DNA of 28,545 nucleotides from Didymodactylos carnosus (Eukaryota > Rotifera > Eurotatoria > Philodinida > Philodinidae). Shown one piece after another: positions 10,357-18,987 of this stretch (positions are counted from its first letter, which is position 1; each line of letters begins with the position of its first letter). Location of the stretch: positions 1-28,545 of the forward strand of contig CAJNOQ010001788.1 in assembly GCA_905250885.1 (NCBI GenBank), in the 5' to 3' direction. The translations under genes and the position numbers were made by a program. A model generated the notes under the pieces. That model was not told where the DNA came from and ran no database searches. It saw nothing but the letters and a program-made list of their open reading frames with translations.

Positions 10357-10661
10357 TTATTAAACATACATTATTGTTATTTTTAATTCAACGAAAAACA
10401 CTGCTGTGCTATCATGAATAATAGTATTATCGTTAAGTTTTTTCTCTATTAAACTAATGTTCGTCTTACCTAGCAAAGGAGCGACGGAAAAAACGATTAT
10501 GAAGGTAATAATTGTCAAATGTTTGATAATCCGGTTCACTGGGTAACCATACGTAAAAAAGTTGACAATATAACGCGTTAACCTCTTGAATGCCGTAAGA
10601 CATCTATAGATAACACGAAGGAAATTTTATGTATTGCATATGCTCTTTCGTTCTATTGATT
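10357..10661. other. Non-coding spacer
   Basis: AT-rich sequence between the ATPase fragment and the following minus-strand pseudogene. No feature is recognised. Confidence 0.4.
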
Positions 10662-11545
10662 TCACAGAAAAAAAAGTGGACGAAGAAATAAAAAGATGGT
10701 AAAATCCATGGCATCAGTTGCCAAATTATCGAGTGGTGGTGGTTCATCATCGGTTGAATCATTTTGATCGGGTGTAAATGGTAAATTCAACGGTGAAGAA
10801 GAAGAATATAATAATAAGTCATTTGATTGTGAATGATCAATAAAAACAGTTAGTGGTGAAGTCGACGTGTCAGGTTGTTTACCAGATAATGTGGGTGTAT
10901 TTGACGGTTGTTGTTGTTGAAAAAGAAAGAAACTTTTTAAAAAAGCTATCTTGAAAGTATACCATGCATGAAATACTTGTTGTTACAGAATAAAAGAGCT
11001 TAAAGCTTAGTCGAAAAATATTTGATAGAAAAAACACTTAAGACTTATTTCGTTTTCTATCGAATCACTCACAGTTAATTGCGATGAGAGAACTTGTTGA
11101 ATAAAGGTGTTTTTTTCTTTCTCATCTATATCATCATTTGTTGATATATAATCTAATTTATCTGTTAATTGTGGAGTAAAACACAAATCATCACGAGCAC
11201 GCTGAACAGCGACACTAAAAGTAGAAAAAAAGGAGGAAAAACGAAAAGAACTTTTTGTAAATATTTACCTTTGTGCAGCTCTTTTTAATATATCATTAAC
11301 ACGTTTTCGTGCTGATCCATAAGCGATTTGTTGATAATAAAATCCAATGTCACCATATTTTTGTCCCGATTATCGGATGAAATTAGTTATAGCTGATGCC
11401 GAGTTTCCAAATTATTCAACCAAACCGACTATGATTTCACGCTCTAACTCTTCAACTTTTCGATAAGAATGCTGCTTCTTACCGACAGTATTTTGCATGA
11501 TTGATGAATAGAGTGCGCGTTCAACGATTAAGAGGCAATCAAAAA
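10662..11545 (-). pseudogene. Intron-containing host-type gene fragment, function unknown
   Basis: Three coding blocks are visible on the minus strand. Block 1 (about 11545-11269) includes CLLIVERALYSSIMQN, SYRKVEELEREI and YQQIAYGSARKRVNDILKRA. Block 2 (11214-11073) includes VQRARDDLCFTPQLTDKLDY. Block 3 (10919-10662) is a Ser/Pro/Asp-rich tail starting with four Gln and ending at TGA 10662-10664. Blocks 1 and 2 are joined by a clean 54-bp GT-AG intron (11215-11268) that keeps the frame. The donor after block 2 is GTGAGT, but no good acceptor is seen before block 3. Block 1 carries two in-frame TAA codons (11412-11414 and 11370-11372). I do not recognise the family. The retained intron argues against retrocopying. 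Confidence 0.6.
11215..11268 (-). other. 54-bp spliceosomal intron inside the pseudogene
   Basis: On the minus strand the donor is CAAAG|GTAAATATTT and the acceptor is CTACTTTTAG|TGTCGC. Removing it joins two protein-like blocks in frame (AAQS followed by VAVQRARDDL). The length is in the usual range for compact invertebrate introns. Confidence 0.65.
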
Positions 11546-11970
11546 TAATTAGAAAGTAAATTTATGCTGTCAGTATATTTATTTAAAATTTCTCAGCATT
11601 CTATCCGTCGAGCGAAAAGAATGTCTAGTCGGGATATGTTTTTTTACCATTCGCAGTTCAACGTTTCTTCCTTTTTTCTTCGTGGAGAAATAATATGGGA
11701 TACTATATGAGAGATTCATTCGAGATACAGGACATAAACAGATAAAGTAGTAAGAAAAACACGTTATTAAAGTTATTTTGCTTCTTTAAATTGATTTCTC
11801 TAAGCTTATACTCTCTAACGTAATGGATCAAACTAAAAGACGACGTCAAAAACAATTAAAGTTTTTTCAGTTAGCTTCAAACGTTAATTTTCTTGTCTTT
11901 TTTACTGTAATCCATTTCATAAAAATCAGTTCTATTCTTTCTCTGAATGAATTTGATTTTTCTTCCTCTA
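11546..11970. other. Spacer upstream of the Harbinger fragment
   Basis: Mostly non-coding. An ATG at 11823 opens a short Lys/Arg/Gln-rich reading (MDQTKRRRQKQLKFFQLAS) that could be the first exon of the transposase. A polypyrimidine-AG acceptor (TTCTTCCTCTAG) ends at about 11970. The link is speculative because the usual N-terminal and first-Asp regions are absent. Confidence 0.3.
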
Positions 11971-12903
11971 GAAAAACATCAACGGGTTTATTATAGTGGT
12001 AAATCCAAGTATCATTGCCTCGCGTCTATTTACGTTGTTTCTACCCATGTGATGAAAATCGCGGAAAACTCGACGATTTTATCGCGATTTACGGACCGAT
12101 TAATTGTGCGCTTTATCGCGATAAAATCGACCAGTTTGCCGATTTTTTTGCTGACTTATCAGCCAGTAAAATATGAGGCTGAAACTTCTATGCTATAGCA
12201 TACGACACCTATGATTAAATCGGTTCGAGCTCAATAAATCCCTCATAATAGCTATTTTCTCTTTCTCTGAGTTGAAAAATATTAAGTTAAGTAAATAACT
12301 GATTTAGCCGTAATTTAGCGTCAATATAACAAAATCGCCGATTAATTGCGATTAACTGGCGATACTTTTGATAATGGTGATAAATCGTGGTTTCTAGAAA
12401 AATTACCAATTCATTGCCATTAATCGGCGATTTTTTGTCGAAATCGCGATTAATCGTTAATATTTTGCAAAATCCCGATTAATCATCCAAACCGAAGCGA
12501 TTTCGAGCACATGGGTACAGATCGTCGTCTCATTTATTTTAAATCCGGTTTGCTTGGTTCTGTTCATGATAGTCGGATGATGTCCACATGTGAAATTGGG
12601 CCTAACCAAAACTGCATCATTCCACAACACACGAAAATCCTCGCGGATAAGGGTTTTCCAAACGGTGGCTACCTGCTCACACCGGTGAGAAGAAATGAAC
12701 TTCGAAATTATTCTAAAGGAGCAAAAGATTTATTCAATTATCATTTATCCTCAAAAAGAATATTTGTTGAGCATCTAACACGCGAGATGAAAATTTTTAA
12801 CTCTATTCATACTGTTTTTCGTCATAACCATGGGGTTTGGCATGCTGTAAGTCTTTGTTCTGCATATCTAACCAACATCCGAGCGAATTTGTTTTATACT
12901 TAG
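11971..12903 (+). pseudogene. PIF/Harbinger (DDE_Tnp_4-type) transposase, split by a MITE
   Basis: The left piece (about 11971-12043) reads HQRVYYSGKSKYHCL then IYVVS, matching the YYSGKKKRHT region of Harbinger transposases. The right piece (about 12516-12903) continues with TDRRLIYFKSGLLGSVHDSR, then ILADKGFPNGGYLLTP. It goes on to FNYHLSSKRIFVEHLTREMK and a C-terminal segment ending at TAG 12901-12903. The Asp in LADKG (12646-12648) and the Glu in FVEHL (12769-12771) fit the second and third catalytic acids, about 40 residues apart. The first Asp (usually DGT) lies upstream and is missing. A 472-bp MITE interrupts the gene between VVS and TDRR; both halves stay in the same phase. The element is 5'-truncated and dead. 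Confidence 0.85.
12044..12515. mobile_element. 472-bp MITE, CCCATGTG ends, TA target duplication
   Basis: The element begins CCCATGTG (12044) and ends CACATGGG (12515). TA flanks both sides (12042-12043 and 12516-12517), which suggests a Tc1/mariner-type TA target duplication. Its body is filled with ATCGCGATT/CGATTAATCG words, including a perfect 15-bp inverted pair at 12074-12088 and 12115-12129. Removing it with one TA joins the two halves of the Harbinger transposase in frame (VVS-TDRRLIY). Element plus TA is 474 bp, a multiple of three. It has no coding capacity of its own. Confidence 0.85.
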
Positions 12904-13890
12904 AACTGTTTGTTTACTTAACTCTTACTGCGTTCAAAATAAATGTATTCAGAAACTTCAAAGAAGATAACAATACTGGTCGACTGAGTGTTCTTCTCAT
13001 AATTTCTTCGTATTTCTTGTCCTCATTTTAAATCTTTATTATTCGTAATCTCCTTCTAATATAATGCAGAAGCTTACAAACCAAATAGGTAATTGCATCA
13101 TGAGTGTTGCCAGTTCAGCCGAGAATCTTGCACAAAAAATAAACGAAAAATGAAAAAAATTGAAAAATCTTAGGCCTGTAGCAACAAATGTAAATGGTAC
13201 AACTTTGGTCAAAAAGTTTACATTTTACATTTACTATCTTTCTTTTCTTTTTTCTTTTCTGTTTTGTTGTCTTATTAATAAGACAACAAAATAAAAAGAA
13301 ACAGAAATCTGAATCTTGCCAGGAATAAGACAAGAAAGTCGATCAGCAAGTGACGTTAAAGGAAGAAAGAGAACAGAAAAGAGACATTTGTCACATATAT
13401 GATCGAATATCGTGCATGTGCGAGAAGAGGTGTCTCCTTATTTGCTATAGTCCTAATATGAAGAAAATATTCGATTCTTTCGTTTTCTTTCTATACTTTC
13501 ACAAAAGCGAAATGGGAAGACACATTTTTCGAACAAATGGCTACAACTTGATTGCTTTATATTCGTGAAGAAAAGACGAAACAGAATCAGTACCGAGAGA
13601 ACGAAAAGAAACGAGGAGAAATTGGGATATACATGTGAAGAAAAAATAATTTTATTATACATTTTATCCGTTCTTCATCAGTTTCCTTGCTGTTGGTATT
13701 CGCATCGTACGTTTAAGTTTTAACTAATCGTCACTACATGACTTACTTATATGCAGACTTCATCTTAAATAACAAAATATAAAAAGTTTTACAAGATTCT
13801 GACTTTTAGGTAAATTCCGGAATATTTCTTCTACATAATCGTACGTATTTTTTTGATTTCACAATATAGGTCATTGTGATCTCTGTTTAT
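12904..13890. other. Intergenic stretch with a 30-bp perfect palindrome
   Basis: Purine/pyrimidine-biased AT-rich DNA. Several open frames of 60 to 72 codons occur on both strands without recognisable motifs and are rich in Phe, Lys and Ser as expected by chance here. Confidence 0.4.
13262..13291. repeat. 30-bp perfect palindrome
   Basis: TTTTGTTGTCTTATT followed directly by its exact reverse complement, with no spacer. It is preceded by a pyrimidine tract (13237-13260) and followed by an A/G-rich tract, so the pairing could extend imperfectly. Confidence 0.85.
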
Positions 13891-13892
13891 AT

Positions 13893-15605
13893 ATATATGT
13901 CGTGCCGAAGTTACACTTTTTGTCGAAGTTACAACTTCGACCGTCACTTTCATCGAAGTTATAACTTCGATAACATCTTTTGTAGAATTTTTTATATTTT
14001 TAGTATTTTTTATAATTTTTTATATAAAAAACATCAGGAAATTAATACTATTTTTTAAAATATACTAATAAAACTCATTTTTCAGTTCAATAATAAAAAG
14101 AAATATATTTATTTATAACTATTTAAGAAAAAAACAAATAATTGAGAATTATTATTGAAACTATTTCATTTTTGGTTCTTCACGGTTTTTTTAGGAATGT
14201 TTTAGGTGATGACGGTAGCACAGATGAGATTTTCATTTGATTAAGTTATAATGATAAGGATGAATCTCCATGCTTAAAAGTAAAAATTGCTTTTACACAT
14301 TTGGTATATGTTTATATTCTTATCCTACATTCTTTGTAATTACTCATGATTTATAATCTCATTATTTTCCCGATCTTATATTTTATCTTCTTTTTTCTAA
14401 TTAGATTAATTGGATAAATTACTGACGATTAAGACAGCACTAAAAGTGGAACATAACAGCCACGAAAACTTCAACATGTCCATGTTTTAGCTGTTTCAGT
14501 TGAATATTAGAAAAACGTCATATCCATTAATATGTGCGCCGCTTATAAATAATTATCAATTTAATTGTAATTTTTTATTATGACACAGTTGTCTTTACGC
14601 TCTACCGAATCTACTGACAATGGAACCTTTTGTACTGATCATCAAGAAGACTGACCATATTCGGGTCAAATAAAAGTTATCACTGACAAACTAATAGACT
14701 TAAAATATTACGTGCCGATAGCGTGCCTAGAGCAAGTTACTTAAATTTCAAGGTATGTGAAATTTAGGTATAAAATAAATCAGGAAAGGTTTTCTCCACT
14801 ATTTTAAGAACAAAACATAGTGTTGTTTGGACCGATTATGGGGTTTGTAAGGACTCTCTTTCATATGGCCCGAACAACACTATGTTTTGTCCTTACAATA
14901 ACAGAGCGAATTTTTTGATGGTTGATAGAAAACAGTGTTTTTTATGACTACAGAAAAAATTCTCTCTACTATTATAAGAACAAAACATAGTGTTGTTGAG
15001 GCCATATATAAGAGGAGCCTTGATAACTCTCAGGTTGGTCCGAATAACAATATGTTTTGTCCTTATAATAGTAGAGAGAATTTTTTTCTGTAGCTCATAA
15101 AAAACAGTGTTTTCTATCAACCATCAAAAAATTCGCTCTGTTATTGTAAGGAGAAAACATAGTGTTGTTCGGGCCATATATGGTCAAATATATGGTCAAG
15201 TCGAATATGGTCAATCTTCTTGATGATCAGTACAAAACGTTCCATTGTGAGATCTGTAGTAAATGAAAAATGTGAAAGGTATTAGCGAAAGAGGTTTATT
15301 ATTCGTCAATAATTTGTACATTTCTATGTATTGTTGAACTGAAAAATGAGTTTTATTAGTATATTTTAAAAAATAGTATTAATTTCCTGATGGTTGATGT
15401 TTAACTAAATCGTTCAAAATAACTTTGACAAAAAAGAATCGTCAAAGTTTAACTTCTACAAAAGATGTTATCGAAGTTATAACTTCGGCAAACAATTCTG
15501 TGAAAGTTATAACTTCGATGAAAGTGGCCGTCGAAGTTGTAACTTCGGCAACATTTTTGCCGAAGTTATAACTTCGACAAAAAGTGTAACTTCGGCACGA
15601 CATAT
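13893..15605. mobile_element. 1.7-kb nested palindromic element built on CGAAGTTATAACTTCG
   Basis: The left end (13893-14095) and right end (about 15334-15605) are inverted copies starting with TATATGTCGTGCCGAAGTTA. Both carry several copies of the 16-bp palindrome CGAAGTTATAACTTCG (perfect at 13954, 15472 and 15561) and variants with one or two changes (13924, 15532). The right end holds about two more units than the left. Internal to these are a second inverted pair (about 14617-14665 and 15197-15252, TACTGATCATCAAGAAGA) and a third, near-identical pair of about 140 bp (14863-15005 and 15036-15180) with ACAACACTATGTTTTGTCC at its ends. No transposase is visible; the 75-codon minus-strand frame at 14893-15120 is within the palindrome. 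Confidence 0.85.
14863..15180. repeat. Inner 140-bp-arm palindrome, about 30-base loop
   Basis: The left arm 14863-15005 and right arm 15036-15180 match almost exactly as inverse complements (for example GAATTTTTTGATGGTTGATA against its complement). A third partial copy of the arm end lies at about 14791-14835, so the structure grew by repeated inverted duplication. Confidence 0.85.
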
Positions 15606-16630
15606 ACATCAGTAAAAATCTAAAAACAAAGGAGACAAATTTTTATAGCCGAATACACATATTTCTATAGAGTTGGATATCGATATGGAACGATAGACAA
15701 AAATGTAGGGATTATAAATAGCTATAGTGCGTTAGACATAAGTGTAGAGTAGGTATATATGGATAGAAATGGATAGAAATAACTATTGAGTGAATATTCA
15801 TTTAGACGCCTGCGTAATGCAACAATTCTGTAAATTGTGATATCCACTGTTCAGTACAGATCTGCAAATTGACTGTTTTTATTTACGATTTTGATAAAAG
15901 GTCTTTATTAAATTCAGGTTTGATTTGAAGAATCTGAATTTTGCGATAATTTAAATAGGCTATTGAATATGTGATTATGTTAAACACAGATTTGGTTCGA
16001 TAGTTTAATTATTCCTTCGTTTGATATTCCTGCAATGAACTCCAGTTTTGTTGTTCTATTTTTTGCATTCGAAAAAATTTTCAAATTTGTTGAAAATAGT
16101 AAAATACCTTTATAAACCAGGCATAGGCGAGTCCGGACTGGAAGATTTTTTGGCGGACTCGGACTTGAACTCGGACTGGAGATTTTTTTAAAGAACGCGG
16201 ACTCGGACTTGAGTTTTTGTATTTCGAGTCCGATCGATTCAAGTTTTAACATAAATGAACACTAAATTTTTTCTTTAGTTTTATTGTTCTGAGTTCGATG
16301 CAGTNACAGCTTTGCATTCAATATCAATGTATGAGATATAGATTATAACAGATTAGAAATATTGCTCTCTCTAATAAATTTTAACTACTGCAGCAGTTTG
16401 TTTTAAGTTCATAATAACAGTCCGAATGGGAACACAATAGAAATTAAACATTGTGACTTTATGTCTAACATGTAAGCCGTCCGAACCTCTAAAACTTGAG
16501 GAATTCAGGATTGTCCTTACATAAATCTTCAAAAGTTTCGCGTTTTGAACAGACAAATGAGGTAATAAAAATAGTTTTGAATGCCGAGTTCATGCCAACG
16601 ATGAATCTTTCGTTTAGAATCCCAACAATC
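15606..16630. other. Intergenic stretch with a short GGACTCGGACTT repeat
   Basis: No recognised gene. At 16128-16232 the words GGACTCGGACTTGA and CGGACTGGAAGATTTTTT recur with a period near 38 bases (about two and a half units). This makes the minus-strand frame at 15980-16252 encode a Ser/Pro run. One undetermined base (n) is at 16305. TATGGATAGAAATGGATAGAAA at 15758-15779 is a short direct duplication. Confidence 0.45.
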
Positions 16631-16631
16631 G

Positions 16632-16970
16632 ATGGCATCACACTATTCAAAAAAGCTTGATTGTCAAGGTCATGCTTGCACTAGATGTGGATACTGTCGT
16701 GATTGGTATCATAATGACAATCGGAATATCAATGAACGAAAATATCACAAGCGCGAAGATGCCACATGCGTTTATGCTGATGCTTATTATTGTGATACTC
16801 ACGTTAATTGTCGTGATGGTTGTGATGTTAATGCTCCTGGTCATAGTGGTCATACTCTTCTTGCTGGTTATGAGCGGGATTGCAATCGTGCTCTTTGTAA
16901 TCGTAGTGGTTTTTATAATGCTCCTGATGTTTCTCGTTTATGTGAATGTGAAAAGAAAGGAAAGAAATGA
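16632..16970 (+). CDS. Small Cys/His-rich protein, 112 aa, function unknown
   Basis: The frame opens at ATG 16632 and closes at TGA 16968-16970. I cannot name the family. The product has 12 cysteines and several histidines. They include CQGHACTRCGYC at residues 11-22 followed by RDWYH, CVYADAYYC at 46-54, CRDGC at 60-64, CNRALC at 84-89 and a C-terminal CEC at 104-106. Paired Cys spacing (C-x2-C, C-x3-C, C-x4-C) suggests metal binding or disulphides. No signal peptide or membrane segment is seen. The other long frames here (a hydrophobic plus-strand frame 16657-17016 and a minus-strand frame) are shadows of this one. Base composition is less AT-biased than the flanks, which supports coding. 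It might be one exon of a longer gene. Confidence 0.5.
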   Translation: MASHYSKKLDCQGHACTRCGYCRDWYHNDNRNINERKYHKREDATCVYADAYYCDTHVNCRDGCDVNAPGHSGHTLLAGYERDCNRALCNRSGFYNAPDVSRLCECEKKGKK

Positions 16971-17222
16971 CTATAGTTTTCATCGGATTGGAATTCGATC
17001 AACGCGCAGAAACTGAATCCTATTGCTGCTTATTATGCTTGAAAGAAATAAAGAAAAGTAAAACATCATTCTAGAGAATTCCATTTCGAAATAAGTTTAC
17101 CACAACCGATTTCTTAATATATTAAGATAAGTCTAACAAGCGATAACACCTTTCGACGTTGCTCAAGAAGCTAATCATATGTATAATTTTTGGTTAGTAC
17201 CCTTGAACTATATCAATTTCGA

Positions 17223-17243
17223 GGGGTGTGGGGTGAGGGTGGG
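17223..17243 (+). other. G-quadruplex-type, telomere-like G-rich run
   Basis: Four G tracts (GGGG, GGGG, GGG, GGG) are separated by TGT, TGA and T, which satisfies the usual four-tract quadruplex pattern. It contains one TGTGGG word, the telomeric repeat known from Adineta. A shorter relative (GGGTGAGGGTGTGAG) lies at 17925-17939. Confidence 0.5.
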
Positions 17244-18029
17244 TTTAAGAAGATAAATCTGAAGAGTGAAAATCTGTTGAATCATCTCACCTATCCACGA
17301 CAATACAAAACATTACTAAATGAATGCATCCACAGTGGATACGCCTCAACACGGACGAAAGACTTGTTGTATCGATGCATTTCCGACTGAACACCTAAAG
17401 GCAAATTTTTGGTATGATCAGAATGCATCTGCTCCATCTGTCATCTTGGTTTGTCTTGCTCTGTGTAAGTGTCTGTGTATCCTTTCTTCTGTGGTTTGCT
17501 GCGTGTTTATTCGTCATGCGTTTAAAGTGTTCTGATTGATCCTTGTGTTTTACTCCATATTGACATTCTTCTTTTTGTGTTGCATAATTGAAACGTTCAT
17601 TTATCGCAACGAATCAGATATTAATCCGAGTTTGACCGTCTATTTCATGGTTCTATGACATAAAGACTTGTAAAATTTTTGATAAAAAAAGCGATTGAAA
17701 TCCAAAATTAATAGATCCTGGATCTCAAACGCACGTCTCATCCCTTACATAGTCCATTCAGTGAATCGCTACCTTTATCTTCTTCAATCTGACGTCGTGC
17801 CTCGGTTCTCCATTTTATCTGCTCTGATTTCATTTCGTAGAACATTCACATATTACAGTGTCTGCATAGCCATTCTCGCATATTTCCGTTTCAACCCTAA
17901 AATGACCGAAATACTTGTAACTTAAGGGTGAGGGTGTGAGAGTGAGATTAAGAAACTGTCAAATCAACAATGATAAGTGAGTAAATATGAGAAGAACTAA
18001 GTGCACAGTAAGTAAAGAATGAAACAAAT

Positions 18030-18480
18030 GAGATTAATAAATGTTTTTTTAATATTTTTTATTTTTATGTAAATAACGGCGAGAAATGAATGAACTTGAG
18101 AGAAAAAACTGAGTAAATAAATGTTTTTTAATGTATTTTAATTTTTTGAATGAATAAATAAGCAACACACACGAGAAAAAATATAATGAATAAATGAATG
18201 TCTAAAGAATCGAAAGCAAAAAAGACAGATTAAAGAGAACTTACGAAGAAAAATGAATTTCTTCTGGTTAAATATGTGAATAAATGTTTGAATAAATGTA
18301 AATAAGAAGAAGAAAAAATAAGAAATAAGAAATAAGAACATAAGATGAGAATAAGAAGATTGATGAGAGTAGAAGAAGTAGTAAATGAATAAATAAGAAT
18401 TTTTTAATTTTAGTTTTTTAGTAGTTATTTTTATTGCAAATTTTTATAATTTATAATAAACGAATAAATAACACAAATAA
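18030..18480. repeat. AT-rich simple repeat, AAATGAATAAAT-like
   Basis: Words such as GAATAAATG, TGAATAAATAAG, AATAAGAAATAAGAA and AAATGTTTTTTTAAT recur irregularly over about 450 bp. This is degenerate microsatellite DNA; the Phe-rich minus-strand frame at 18138-18341 is its by-product. Confidence 0.6.
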
Positions 18481-18591
18481 CACAGTAAATGATAAGCGGC
18501 GCATTTCGAATATTCTTCAGGCTATGATGACTACCTCTACTGTTACTCTACTCTTATATACTATCCTTCTTCTACTCTCTTCCTTTGTCTG

Positions 18592-18676
18592 CTCTCGTCG
18601 GACGGGGTTACTGTTCTCATCTGCCGGGCCATGCTATTCTCGTCGGACTGGAACACTCTGCTCACTGGCCGGGTAA
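18592..18676. repeat. Two tandem GC-rich units of about 45 bp
   Basis: CTCGTCGGACGGGG...CTGCCGGG is followed by CTCGTCGGACTGGA...CTGGCCGGG. In the overlapping plus-strand frame this gives SRRTGLLFSSAGPC then SRRTGTLCSLAG. It stands out by GC content from the AT-rich surroundings. Confidence 0.5.
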
Positions 18677-18987
18677 AAGATGGCGTTATCCATACTGACT
18701 GGATGGGGATGTCACTAGTGAGGGTGTTACGAAATGCTTGACTCAACCAAGGGGGAGGGCGATTGTGTGTGTGCTACGGAATACTGACTTAAGGGGTACA
18801 CTATTACAATTCACACACAATTACAAAAAAACTACGAACAGTTGTTGAAATACAATACACGAGTGTTACAAAAAACTATAAAACTTGTACAAAAAGGACA
18901 AAACACACTACACTAGTTGCCGTTGTCGATGACATATTCATCTAAAACATAAAATGCAAAAAACGAGTATCTGTTTTTATAATTGTT

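Larger units (their letters stand above)
17017..18985. other. Intergenic, low-complexity stretch
   Basis: No gene is recognised. The stretch contains a G-rich run at 17223, a related one at 17925, an AAATGAATAA-type simple repeat at about 18030-18480, and a two-unit GC-rich duplication at about 18592-18676. The last 200 bp (18780-18985) is A/C-rich and forms the 3' flank of the Penelope-like element. Confidence 0.45.

Noticed and set aside
13954..13969. Resemblance of CGAAGTTATAACTTCG to the arms of phage P1 loxP
   Set aside because: Only a 9-base word (ATAACTTCG) is shared, the spacer and arm length differ, and the motif is an internal unit of a eukaryotic repeat. The likeness is coincidental.
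16657..17016. Hydrophobic 119-codon plus-strand frame looking like a membrane protein
   Set aside because: It overlaps the Cys/His-rich frame in another phase. Its Val/Ile/Met/Leu run is what that gene's codons produce when read out of phase.
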